Shown in pieces: positions 29,849 through 41,335 of a stretch of 42,189 nucleotides of DNA. Each line of letters starts with the position of its first letter. Positions within the stretch are counted from its first letter, which is position 1. The notes beneath the pieces were generated by a model. That model made no database searches and was not told the DNA's origin. It saw only the letters and a list, made by a program, of their open reading frames with translations. The DNA lies in NCBI GenBank assembly GCA_910585265.1, contig CAJUCA010000028.1:1-42189 (forward strand), in the 5' to 3' direction. Origin of the DNA: an uncultured Oscillospiraceae bacterium. GTDB taxonomy: Bacteria; Bacillota; Clostridia; Oscillospirales; Oscillospiraceae. The translations under genes were made by a program, and so were the position numbers.

Positions 29849-30027
29849 CCCGGTCCGGCTACTCCCTTGGGCACCCACGCCCATAGCCGCGCCGAGGAAA
29901 ACAAAAGGAGGAAACCATCCGCCGGACCGGCGGTGCGGCAATGTGGAGACTTGCCGTAATGTCCACGGGGTACACTCCCCGCGGGCGAGGATATGCCGCG
30001 GAGGCGGCGTGTTTACGGTTCATCGCT
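29849..30027 (+). promoter_or_regulatory. Structured leader with a Shine-Dalgarno that lacks an ATG
   Basis: The leader folds into successive stems: CGGCTA/TAGCCG enclosing GGGC/GCCC (about 29858-29891), CCGCCGG-ACCGGCGG (29919-29933), CGGCAA/TTGCCG (29936-29956), CGGGG/CCCCG (29965-29981) and CCGCGG/CCGCGG (about 29979-30001). AAAAGGAGGAAACC (29905-29916) is an ideal ribosome site but is followed by ATC, not ATG. From that ATC the frame is open and in phase with ATG 30028. CATC occurs at 29916-29919 and 30021-30024; removing the 105 bases between them would restore normal spacing to ATG 30028. Confidence 0.5.
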
Positions 30028-31167
30028 ATGGCAACTTTGAGTTTGAAGGGCATCAAGAAGATCTACGACGGCGGCGTCACGGCGGTCCACGACTTCAACC
30101 TGGAGATCGCGGACAAAGAGTTCATCGTGCTGGTCGGCCCCTCCGGCTGCGGCAAGTCCACCACCCTGCGCATGGTGGCCGGCCTGGAGGAGATCAGCGA
30201 GGGTGAGCTGTACATCGGCAGCAAGCTGGTCAACAACGTGGAGCCCAAGGACCGCGACATCGCCATGGTGTTCCAGAGCTACGCCCTGTACCCCCACATG
30301 ACGGTGTACGAGAACATGGCCTTCGCCCTGAAGCTGCGCAAGCTGCCCAAGGACGAGATCGACCGCCGCGTCAAGGAGGCGGCCGAGATCCTGGACATCA
30401 CCCAGTACCTGGAGCGCAAGCCCAAGGCCCTGTCCGGCGGCCAGCGTCAGCGTGTGGCCATCGGCCGCGCCATCGTCCGTGAGCCCCAGGTCTTCCTGAT
30501 GGACGAACCCCTGTCCAACCTGGACGCCAAGCTCCGTAACCAGATGCGCGCCGAGATCATCAAGCTGCGCCAGCGCATCGACACCACCTTCATCTACGTC
30601 ACCCACGACCAGACCGAGGCCATGACCCTGGGCGACCGGATCGTCATCATGAAGGACGGCTTCATCCAGCAGATCGGCACCCCCCAGGAGGTGTTCGACA
30701 ACCCGGTAAACGTGTTCGTGGCCGGCTTCATCGGAATGCCCCAGATGAACTTCTTCAACGCCCGCCTGGTCAAGTCCGGCGGCGGCTACGCCGTCAAGGT
30801 GGCGGGCGCGACCATGGAGATCTCCGAGAAGATCCAGAAGCAGCTGGCCGCCAAGAACGTCCCCGAGAAGGACATCGTGCTGGGCATCCGTCCCGTCCAT
30901 GTCTCCTTCGCCGAGGGCGCGGGTGCCCACACCATCGCCGCCCGGGTGGACGTGTCCGAGATGATGGGCAGCGAGATCCACCTCCACGTCACCGCCAAGG
31001 AGGACAACGGCGCGGAGAAGGACGTGGTGCTGGTGGTCTCCACCACCGACCTGCCCGAGAGCTTCCGGGCCGGCATCCCCTACGGCACCACCATCCACTT
31101 CACCTTCCCCGGCGAGCTGGTCCACCTGTTCGACAAGGAGACCGAGCGCAACCTGCTGGCCGACTAA
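30028..31167 (+). CDS. MsmK/UgpC-type ABC transporter ATP-binding protein
   Basis: A 379-residue ATPase for carbohydrate importers. Walker A is GPSGCGKST (about 37-45), the Q-loop VFQSYALYPHMTV, the signature LSGGQRQRVAIGRA (about 133), Walker B VFLMDEPLSNLDA and H-loop YVTHDQTEAMTLGDR. The C-terminal regulatory TOBE/MalK-like domain (about 240-379) has VLGIRPVHVSF. No permease or binding protein is adjacent, as expected for a shared ATPase serving several sugar transporters. ATG 30028 is where homologues usually begin, but it has no close ribosome site. Translation may start further upstream in the same frame (ATG 29941 or the ATC at 29917). Confidence 0.92.
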   Translation: MATLSLKGIKKIYDGGVTAVHDFNLEIADKEFIVLVGPSGCGKSTTLRMVAGLEEISEGELYIGSKLVNNVEPKDRDIAMVFQSYALYPHMTVYENMAFALKLRKLPKDEIDRRVKEAAEILDITQYLERKPKALSGGQRQRVAIGRAIVREPQVFLMDEPLSNLDAKLRNQMRAEIIKLRQRIDTTFIYVTHDQTEAMTLGDRIVIMKDGFIQQIGTPQEVFDNPVNVFVAGFIGMPQMNFFNARLVKSGGGYAVKVAGATMEISEKIQKQLAAKNVPEKDIVLGIRPVHVSFAEGAGAHTIAARVDVSEMMGSEIHLHVTAKEDNGAEKDVVLVVSTTDLPESFRAGIPYGTTIHFTFPGELVHLFDKETERNLLAD

Positions 31168-31196
31168 GATTCGCCAGCCTGTCATAGCAGACGAGA

Positions 31197-31228
31197 GGCC
31201 CCGCCGCTTACGCGGCGGGGCCCTTTCT
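31197..31228 (+). terminator. Terminator of the MsmK-type gene
   Basis: An 11-bp perfect stem GGCCCCGCCGC / GCGGCGGGGCC, loop TTAC, then CTTTCTT. It ends immediately before the ribosome site of the hydrolase gene. Confidence 0.88.
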
Positions 31229-31245
31229 TGGAGGGATATCACAGA

Positions 31246-32190
31246 ATGAAAAAGGCTGTCAAGGTAATTTGCGCTATCATCGCCATACTGATCGCGCTGC
31301 TGCTGATTATATTGATCAATCACCGGGTGCAGCTCAACAGGGAATCCGCCCTTCGTGCGCCGCTTGGACAGATGGTGGAGGTCGGCGGCCATAATATGTG
31401 CGTCTACACGGAAGGCACGGGGAAATCGACGCTCGTTTTCCTGTCGGGCGGGGGCACTTGTTCTCCTATCCTGGATTTCAAATCCCTATATTCCCTGATT
31501 AGCGATCAATATAGGGTTGCCGTTGTCGAAAAGTTCGGGTACGGGTTCAGCGATGTTGTCGATAAAAGCCGGGATATCGACTCCATTCTGGAGGACACAA
31601 GGGCCGCCCTTACGGCGGCGGGGCTGACCGCCCCCTATGTCCTCTGCCCGCACTCAATGTCGGGGCTTGAAGCCTTATATTGGGCGCAGAAGTATCCTGA
31701 CGAGGTATCCGCAATCATTGGGCTTGATATGGCGGTTCCGGAATATTATGACAGTATGGACATCAACATACCGCTCATGCGGATCGCAAGCTGGGCGGCA
31801 AATTGGGGCCTTACCCGGTTCCTTCCGGGAATTTCGGAAAGTGACGCCGTAAAGCATGGCACACTGTCCGATACGGACAAAGCAATTTATCAAGCGGTTT
31901 TCTACAGCCGGACGGCAACGGTAACCATGATAAACGAAACGGAATGGGTAAAGGAAAACGCTAAAAAGGTAAGCGGACTGGGTGCGCCGCAGCTTCCCAT
32001 GCTACTGTTCCTCTCAGACGGTTCCGGCGGAACCGGGTTTGATCAGGAGACCTGGCGCAAAATACCCATCGAATACATCGCCCAGGTTGATGGCGGAACC
32101 TATATAGAGCTGGACTGCCCGCATTATGTGCAGGATTACAAATACGATACGATAAGCGAGCATATCCTCTCGTTTCTGTCAGGGCTGTGA
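31246..32190 (+). CDS. Alpha/beta hydrolase with an N-terminal membrane anchor
   Basis: A 314-residue protein. Residues about 5-27 form one hydrophobic helix (VICAIIAILIALLLIILIN), a signal anchor that would place the catalytic domain outside the membrane. The alpha/beta-hydrolase core follows: LVFLSGGGTCSPI (oxyanion region), VEKFGYGFSD, the nucleophile elbow CPHSMSG (Ser near residue 137, a variant of GxSxG), a late acidic segment FLSDGSGG and the probable catalytic His in DCPHYVQD. The substrate is unknown. GC content and codon use are clearly lower than in both neighbours, which suggests horizontal acquisition. GGAGGG precedes ATG 31246, but a terminator lies directly upstream, so its promoter is unclear. 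Confidence 0.88.
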   Translation: MKKAVKVICAIIAILIALLLIILINHRVQLNRESALRAPLGQMVEVGGHNMCVYTEGTGKSTLVFLSGGGTCSPILDFKSLYSLISDQYRVAVVEKFGYGFSDVVDKSRDIDSILEDTRAALTAAGLTAPYVLCPHSMSGLEALYWAQKYPDEVSAIIGLDMAVPEYYDSMDINIPLMRIASWAANWGLTRFLPGISESDAVKHGTLSDTDKAIYQAVFYSRTATVTMINETEWVKENAKKVSGLGAPQLPMLLFLSDGSGGTGFDQETWRKIPIEYIAQVDGGTYIELDCPHYVQDYKYDTISEHILSFLSGL

Positions 32191-32211
32191 CGAATCCTCC
32201 CCGCCTGCGGC

Positions 32212-32256
32212 AAGGGCAGGGCAAACCCACCGTGGTTTGCCCTGCCCTTGTTTTCT
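32212..32256 (+). terminator. Terminator of the hydrolase gene
   Basis: A 16-bp perfect stem AAGGGCAGGGCAAACC / GGTTTGCCCTGCCCTT, then GTTTTCTT. It lies between convergent genes. Confidence 0.9.
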
Positions 32257-32274
32257 TCGCGGCGGCCCGCCGCG

Positions 32275-35200
32275 TTATTCCACCGTTTTCAAGCTCTCCA
32301 CCATATCCACCTTTTTCAGCTTGAAGTGGGCCGCCACATTCACCATCACGGAGAACACCGCCGTCAGCACCGCCGCCAGCACGTAGGCATAGGCCGGGGC
32401 GGTGCGGCCGAACATCACCAGGTCCACCTCCACCGTCAGCACCAGCCAGGCGTGGAGGAGACGGCCCATCACCAGCCCCAGGACAATGCCGAACAGGGTT
32501 AAAAACACGTTCTCCCGGTAGACATAGGCGGTGATCTCCTTGTCGAAGAAGCCCAGCACCTTCAGGGTCGCCAGCTCCCGGACCCGCTCGGTGATGTTGA
32601 TGTTGGTCAGGTTATAGAGCACCACAAAGGCCAACGCCGCCGCCGACAGGATGATGATCACCACCGCGTAGTCGATGGCCTCCATACTGTTGGTGAAGCT
32701 GTCCCGGATGGCGGCGATGTAGGAGTGGGAGGTCACCGCGTCCATGGCCATCAGCTCCGCCGACACCTGGTCGGACTCCGCCCCCTCCCCGTATTCCAGC
32801 AGGAGCAGGTTTTGGGCCGGGGCCTCCCCGAACAGCCGCTCATAGCAGGCCGCCGACAGGTACACATTGTGCTGGACATAGTGCTCCACAATGTCGTCCA
32901 CCCGGACCTCCACCCGGCCGTCCTTGTCGATGGTGACGGTATCGCCCACCTCCACCCCCAGCAGCTCGGACAGCTTTTCCGTCAGGATCACCCCGTCCCC
33001 GGGCGGGGTGACGGCCCCGCCGTCCTTCCGGTGGCGCAGGTTCATGAACTGGGTGAAGCCCTCGAAGTCGTCAATGGCGTACAGCCCCACGTCGTAGGCC
33101 ATCCCCCCGGCGGACGCCTCCGCCGCCGTCTGGCTGGTGAGGTGCCACCACTCCACCATACCGCTGCCGTCCAGGTAGTCCGTCACCGCCGCCAGCTCCT
33201 CCGGAGCCGCGTCCTCGTCCAGCCCCGCCGTGGCGTCGTAGAGGGAGATCTCGTCGAACTGCTTGTTGAGTATGGCGAAAATGGACTCATGAAGCCCGAA
33301 GCCGGTGACGATGAGGGCGGTACAGCCCCCGATGCCGATGACTGTCATCCAGAACCGCCGCTGATAGCGGAACAGGTTGCGCATGGTCACCTTCCAGGTG
33401 AAGGACAGCCGCCTCCAAACGGGCCGGACCCGCTCCAGAAAGACCCGCTTCCCCGCCTTGGGTGCCTTGGGCCGCATAAGGTTGGCCGGGGCAGCCATCA
33501 GCGTGGACAGGCAGGCCCACAGCGCGGCCCCGGTGGTGCACGCCACCGCCGCCAGCACCGACAGCACGCACAGGGCGTTCTGCTCCCGGAACTCCAGGGG
33601 CGGCATGGCGTACATGATGCCGAAGGCGTTGGCCACCACCGCCGGGATCAGGGTGGCTCCCACCCCCAGCCCAATGACGCCGCCCAGCAGGCTGGCTAAA
33701 AAGGCGTAGCCGATGTACTTTTTGGAGATGGACAGCCGGGAGAAGCCCATGGCCTTCAGCGCGCCGATCTCGGTGCGCTGCTCCTCCACCATCCGGGTCA
33801 TGGTGGTCAGGCAGGCCAACGCCGCCACCAGGAAGAAGATCACCGGGAAGATGGTGGCCAGATTGCTCACCCGCTCCGTGTCCTGGGCGAAGCTGACGAA
33901 GCCCACGTTGGTGTTCCGCCCCAGGATGTACCACTGGCACTCCTCCACCTGATCCAGCTCGTCCCGGGCGTCGTCCAGCTTTTGCTGGGCGTCGGCGATC
34001 TTCCCGTCCGCCTCCGCCTTCCCGTCCTCGTACTCCTTGAGGCCGCCGGCGTACTCCGCCTCCCCGTCCTCCAGCTTGCCCAGGGCGTCGGCCAGCTCCC
34101 GCTCCCCGTCCTCCCGGGCCTGGGCCAGCTCCGCCTGCCCGCTGCGGTAGTCCCGCCAGCCGCCGGCGATCTCCCGCTCTGCCTGGGCAAGCTGCCGCTC
34201 CGTCTCGTCCAGCACGGCCTTCGCGCTGTCCAGCTCCGCCTTGGAGCCGTCCAGCTCCGCCTTGCTGCCGTCCAGCTCCGCCCTTGCCCCGTCTAACCGG
34301 TTCTTTACCGGGGCCAGCTGGGCGTATCCCGCGTCCAGCTGGGCCTGGGCCATGTCCAGCTGGGCCTTCTGCTCCGCCAGCTGGGCCAGCACCTGCTCAT
34401 AGGCCGGGGTGCCCTCCGCCTGCTTCAAGGCGGCCTCGTACTGGGCCAGCCCCTCATTTACCTGGGCCTGCTGCCCGTCCAGGGCGGCCTTGTTCCTCTC
34501 GTATTCCGTCAGCCCCGCCTGGTGCTGGGCCAGCCCGCTCTGATACCGGGCCAAGCCGTCCTCATATTGAGCCAGCCCCTCCCGGTACCGGGCCAGCCCG
34601 TCCTGGTACTGGACCCGCCCATCGTCCAGCTCCGCCTGGGCGTCGTTCAGCTTGCGGGCCGCGTCCGCCAGCGTCCGGCGGGCGTCGTCCAGCTCCCGGT
34701 CCAGGGTGTCCCGCCCCTCCCGGTAGTCCGCCCAGCCCTGGTCCAGCTCCTTCCGGGCGTCGTCCAGCTCCCGCCTGCCGTCCGCCAGCTCCTGATCCGC
34801 CTCCGCCCGGGCATCGTCCAGCTCCGCCTGGGCCTCGTCCAGCTCCGTCTGGGCGTCCCCGATGAGGGTTTCGTACCGGATCTCCGCCCGCTCCGACCCC
34901 AGCAGCTCCAGGCTGTCCAGCAGGGCCTCCGCCCGGTCCTCATACTCGTCGCCGTAGCTGTCCAGCTCCCTCAGGCCCTCCCCGGTGAAGTAGGCGGCGG
35001 TGTAGTAGTCATAGGTGAAGTTTTCCCCCGGCACAAACAGGAAGGCATCCACCGAGCCGCTGCCCAGGGAGGAGGTGCCCCGGTCGGTGCCCACGTACAG
35101 CGGGCAGTTCACCACGCCCACGATGGTGTAGCTGGTGCGGGTGAGATCCCCCTCGTTTTCCTCCTCCAGGGTCAGCTCCAGGGTGTCCCCCACCTCCAGC

Positions 35201-35619
35201 CCCAGCTCCACCAGCAGCAGGCCCTCGGTGACGCACTCGTTGGGGGCCTCCGGCAGGCGGCCCCGCTTCACCTCCAGCAGGTTGAGCCGCTCCGGCAGGG
35301 AGCGCACGCTGACGATGCAGTCCACCGCCGTGGCATCCACCGACCAGGCCCCCTCCACCTCCTCCACCCCGTCTGCCGCCGACAGGGCGTCCAGATCCTC
35401 CTGGGTCAGCCCCAGGGTGGACAGCACCCAGCCGTCCATGAACCCGGTGCGGTCGTAGTACCTGTCGGCGGTGTACTTCATGTCCGGCGCGGTGGCCCGC
35501 AGGCCCGCCAGGAAGGCCACCGCCAGCGCGGCCAGCACCAGGATGGACAGAAAGCGGCTGAGGGTGTGCCTGATCTCCCGGACGGCGTCGGTGGTCAGGC
35601 GGTTTTTCCGCGCTACCAT
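32275..35619 (-). CDS. FtsX/MacB-like ABC permease with a long coiled-coil domain
   Basis: A 1114-residue permease. An N-terminal helix (about 20-42) is followed by a MacB-like periplasmic region (about 45-240). A roughly 300-residue coiled coil comes next (about 245-545, DNA about 33980-34890) built of repeats such as AQAELDDA and a run of 7-residue units GLARYRE, GLAQYED, GLARYQS, GLAQHQA. The first FtsX domain (about 570-720; LATIFPVIFFLVAALACLTTMTRMVEEQRTEIGALKAMGFS) is followed by a second extracytoplasmic region and the C-terminal FtsX domain (about 990-1114; TERVRELATLKVLGFF). ATG 35619 overlaps the ATPase stop by 7 bases. Such permeases act mechanically on envelope proteins or export peptides; here the coil could reach across the cell wall. 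Confidence 0.92.
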   Translation of the reverse strand: MVARKNRLTTDAVREIRHTLSRFLSILVLAALAVAFLAGLRATAPDMKYTADRYYDRTGFMDGWVLSTLGLTQEDLDALSAADGVEEVEGAWSVDATAVDCIVSVRSLPERLNLLEVKRGRLPEAPNECVTEGLLLVELGLEVGDTLELTLEEENEGDLTRTSYTIVGVVNCPLYVGTDRGTSSLGSGSVDAFLFVPGENFTYDYYTAAYFTGEGLRELDSYGDEYEDRAEALLDSLELLGSERAEIRYETLIGDAQTELDEAQAELDDARAEADQELADGRRELDDARKELDQGWADYREGRDTLDRELDDARRTLADAARKLNDAQAELDDGRVQYQDGLARYREGLAQYEDGLARYQSGLAQHQAGLTEYERNKAALDGQQAQVNEGLAQYEAALKQAEGTPAYEQVLAQLAEQKAQLDMAQAQLDAGYAQLAPVKNRLDGARAELDGSKAELDGSKAELDSAKAVLDETERQLAQAEREIAGGWRDYRSGQAELAQAREDGERELADALGKLEDGEAEYAGGLKEYEDGKAEADGKIADAQQKLDDARDELDQVEECQWYILGRNTNVGFVSFAQDTERVSNLATIFPVIFFLVAALACLTTMTRMVEEQRTEIGALKAMGFSRLSISKKYIGYAFLASLLGGVIGLGVGATLIPAVVANAFGIMYAMPPLEFREQNALCVLSVLAAVACTTGAALWACLSTLMAAPANLMRPKAPKAGKRVFLERVRPVWRRLSFTWKVTMRNLFRYQRRFWMTVIGIGGCTALIVTGFGLHESIFAILNKQFDEISLYDATAGLDEDAAPEELAAVTDYLDGSGMVEWWHLTSQTAAEASAGGMAYDVGLYAIDDFEGFTQFMNLRHRKDGGAVTPPGDGVILTEKLSELLGVEVGDTVTIDKDGRVEVRVDDIVEHYVQHNVYLSAACYERLFGEAPAQNLLLLEYGEGAESDQVSAELMAMDAVTSHSYIAAIRDSFTNSMEAIDYAVVIIILSAAALAFVVLYNLTNINITERVRELATLKVLGFFDKEITAYVYRENVFLTLFGIVLGLVMGRLLHAWLVLTVEVDLVMFGRTAPAYAYVLAAVLTAVFSVMVNVAAHFKLKKVDMVESLKTVE

Positions 35620-36323
35620 TCAATCTCCTCCACGGGGGTGGGCGCGCCGCTGCGCTCCATGGCCGCCACCCTGCCGTTCTTGATGTGGATCACCCGGTCC
35701 GCCATGGGGGTGAGGGCGGTGTTGTGGGTGATGACGATCACCGTCATGCCCTCCTGACGGCAGGTGTCCTGGAGGAGCTTCAAAATGGCCTTGCCCGTCA
35801 CATAGTCCAGGGCCCCGGTGGGCTCGTCGCACAGCAGCAGCTTGGGGTTTTTCGCCAACGCCCGGGCAATGGCCACCCGCTGCTGCTCCCCGCCGGAGAG
35901 CTGGGCGGGGAAGTTGTCCATCCGGTGGCCCAGCCCCACGTGCTCCAGCACCTCCCGGGCGTCCAGCGGCTCCCGGCAGATCTGGGCCGCCAGCTCCACG
36001 TTTTCCAGGGCGGTGAGGTTCTGCACCAGGTTATAAAACTGGAACACGAAGCCGATGTCGTGCCGCCGGTAGGCGGTGAGCTGTCTGGCGTTGTAGCCGC
36101 TCACCACCGCGCCGTCCACCGTGATGACGCCGCCGGAGCAGGCGTCCATGCCCCCCAGCATATTCAGCACCGTGGTCTTGCCCGCCCCGGAGGGCCCCAC
36201 GATGATGGCGAACTCGCCCTTTTCCACCGTGAAGTCCACCCCGTCCACGGCCTTGATGGTGACCTCGCCCATTTTGTACTCTTTTTTCACGTTTTCAAAG
36301 GTTATGTAGCTCAATTTTTTCAC
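35613..36323 (-). CDS. MacB/LolD-type ABC transporter ATP-binding protein
   Basis: A 236-residue ATPase partner of the FtsX-like permease. Walker A is GPSGAGKTT (about 43), the Q-loop VFQFYNLVQNLTALENV, the signature LSGGEQQRVAIARA, Walker B LLLCDEPTGALD and the H-loop VITHN. The PSGAGK, FxFYNL and DEPTGALD set is typical of the mechanotransmission (MacB/LolD/FtsE) class. The start is GTG 36323. AGGAG is about 13 bases upstream and lies in the arm of a stable hairpin (36332-36373), which may limit translation. It overlaps the permease gene by 7 bases, so the pair is coupled. Confidence 0.94.
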   Translation of the reverse strand: MKKLSYITFENVKKEYKMGEVTIKAVDGVDFTVEKGEFAIIVGPSGAGKTTVLNMLGGMDACSGGVITVDGAVVSGYNARQLTAYRRHDIGFVFQFYNLVQNLTALENVELAAQICREPLDAREVLEHVGLGHRMDNFPAQLSGGEQQRVAIARALAKNPKLLLCDEPTGALDYVTGKAILKLLQDTCRQEGMTVIVITHNTALTPMADRVIHIKNGRVAAMERSGAPTPVEEIEW

Positions 36324-36331
36324 CGTCCGTT

Positions 36332-36373
36332 GACGCTCCTATGGCGGACCGTTCCCGGCCCGCCATAGGCGTC
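36332..36373 (-). promoter_or_regulatory. Hairpin covering the ribosome site of the MacB-like operon
   Basis: On the minus strand GACG-CCTATGGCGG pairs with CCGCCATAGG-(AG)-CGTC. The AGGAG for the GTG start at 36323 is in the 3' arm. No T-run follows, so a role in translation is more likely than termination. Confidence 0.6.
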
Positions 36374-36387
36374 ATTTGATTGATCTT

Positions 36388-36416
36388 ACTATAACCCATC
36401 TGCCGGGGAAACGCAA
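36388..36416 (-). promoter_or_regulatory. Promoter of the MacB-like operon
   Basis: Minus strand TTGCGT (36411-36416), 17-base spacer, TATAGT (36388-36393). Transcription would start about 10 bases before the RBS-covering hairpin. Confidence 0.65.
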
Positions 36417-36507
36417 CCGGACGGGGGAAAAATTCAAGATCTATTCAAAGATTCTGGCTCTTTTTTGCCAATACCGCCGGAATGTGCCCTGCCCTTCCAG
36501 GTTGTGG

Positions 36508-36537
36508 TTGACTAACCCTCCCGCCATGGGATACAAT
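36508..36537 (+). promoter_or_regulatory. Promoter of the Mn riboswitch-mntP transcript
   Basis: TTGACT (36508-36513), 18-base spacer, TACAAT (36532-36537). The start site would be near 36544, right at the aptamer. Confidence 0.75.
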
Positions 36538-36546
36538 TCCGGTACT

Positions 36547-36699
36547 GGTAAGGGAGTAGTCAGCGGAGCGGACGGGCGGTGCCCGTCCCGCAGGCCGCGG
36601 CACAGTCAACATACTGGCGCGGTTGGCGTCTGGCTGTGCCTTTCATGACGAGACTTATCCGCGTATGCGGGTAGTCTCTTTTTTTGTTGTCCCGCATAC
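36547..36699 (+). ncRNA. yybP-ykoY manganese riboswitch with terminator and antiterminator
   Basis: The aptamer lies at 36547-36659. P1 is GGTAAG (36547-36552) with CTTATC (36654-36659). The conserved GGGAGTAG internal loop follows P1, an extended stem GACGGG/CCCGTC sits in the middle, and the matching loop ATGACGAGA lies on the 3' side, as in yybP-ykoY RNAs that bind Mn2+. Expression platform: a terminator GAGACT-CCGC/GCGG-AGTCTC followed by seven T (36650-36685), and a competing hairpin GTATGCGGG (36663-36671) with CCCGCATAC (36691-36699) that spans the T-run. Mn binding would hold P1 closed, removing the terminator's 5' arm and letting transcription reach mntP. Confidence 0.9.
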
Positions 36700-36733
36700 C
36701 TTCCATTAGGACAAAAGAAGGGATGATGTTTAC

Positions 36734-37294
36734 ATGGGATTTTGGGAACTGCTGGTGCTGGCCGTGGGCCTGTCTATGGACGCCTTCGCGGTAGCCGTCT
36801 GTAAGGGGCTGTCCCTCCGCTCCCTGCGCCCCCGGCACATGGCGGTGGTGGGGGCCTGGTTCGGGGCCTTCCAGGCGTTGATGCCCGCGGCGGGCTGGCT
36901 GCTGGGAGCCGCCTTCGCCCACCGGATCGCCGCCATCGACCACTGGATCGCCTTCGTCCTCCTCTCCCTCATCGGGGGGAACATGATCCGGGAGGCCCTC
37001 TCCCGGGAGGAGGAGGACTGCGATCCCTCCCTGGCCCCCGCCGCCATGCTGCTGCTGGCGGTGGCCACCTCCATCGACGCCCTGGCGGTGGGCGTCACCT
37101 TCGCCTTTTTGCAGGTGGAGCTGATCCCGGCGGTGACCCTCATCGGGGTGTGCACCTTCCTGCTGTCGGCGGCGGGGGTGAAAATCGGCCACCTGTTCGG
37201 CGTGAAGTACAAATCCAGGGCGGAGCTGCTGGGCGGGGCGGTGCTGGTGCTCATCGGCCTGAAAATCCTGCTGGAGCACCTGGATCTGATATAA
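36734..37294 (+). CDS. mntP: Manganese efflux pump MntP
   Basis: A 186-residue six-helix membrane protein exporting Mn2+. It has the two-fold family pattern: LAVGLSMDAFAVAVCKG in helix 1 and LAVATSIDALAVGVTFA in helix 4, whose aspartates are thought to carry the metal. Full normal length. AGAAGGGATG precedes ATG 36734. Control by the manganese riboswitch just upstream agrees with the function. It is followed by a 61-bp inverted-repeat element and a terminator shared with the convergent rpoC. Confidence 0.96.
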   Translation: MGFWELLVLAVGLSMDAFAVAVCKGLSLRSLRPRHMAVVGAWFGAFQALMPAAGWLLGAAFAHRIAAIDHWIAFVLLSLIGGNMIREALSREEEDCDPSLAPAAMLLLAVATSIDALAVGVTFAFLQVELIPAVTLIGVCTFLLSAAGVKIGHLFGVKYKSRAELLGGAVLVLIGLKILLEHLDLI

Positions 37295-37298
37295 GGAT

Positions 37299-37359
37299 CT
37301 GTGCTCACACCCGCAAATGCCCTTTGAACGGGGCTTTTTCCGCCCACCCTTGAGCACAG
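37299..37359. repeat. 61-bp inverted-repeat element, possibly a short relative of copies A and B
   Basis: The ends CTGTGCTCA and TGAGCACAG are perfect inverted repeats of 9 bp. The interior includes GCCC...GGGGCTTTTTCCGCCCACCC, and CTTTTTCCGC also occurs in copy B. It lies 5 bases past the mntP stop. Homology with A and B is uncertain. Confidence 0.5.
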
Positions 37360-37368
37360 GCCCTAAGA

Positions 37369-37406
37369 AACAGCCCCCACCGGAAACCCGGTGGGGGCTG
37401 TTTTGC
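37369..37406. terminator. Bidirectional terminator between mntP and rpoC
   Basis: A 15-bp perfect stem AACAGCCCCCACCGG / CCGGTGGGGGCTGTT (37369-37402), with T residues on both strands (TTTTG on plus, TTTC on minus). It lies 18 bases past the rpoC stop. Confidence 0.88.
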
Positions 37407-37419
37407 GTCTGCTAACGGG

Positions 37420-41319
<3,900 letters not shown>

Positions 41320-41335
41320 AATTCACCCTCCCTTC

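Noticed and set aside
34284..34865. Proline/alanine-rich plus-strand frame and short DNA repeats in the coiled-coil region, briefly considered as a tandem or CRISPR-like array
   Set aside because: The repeats are codon-level echoes of the protein heptads on the minus strand. They have no constant repeat/spacer pattern.
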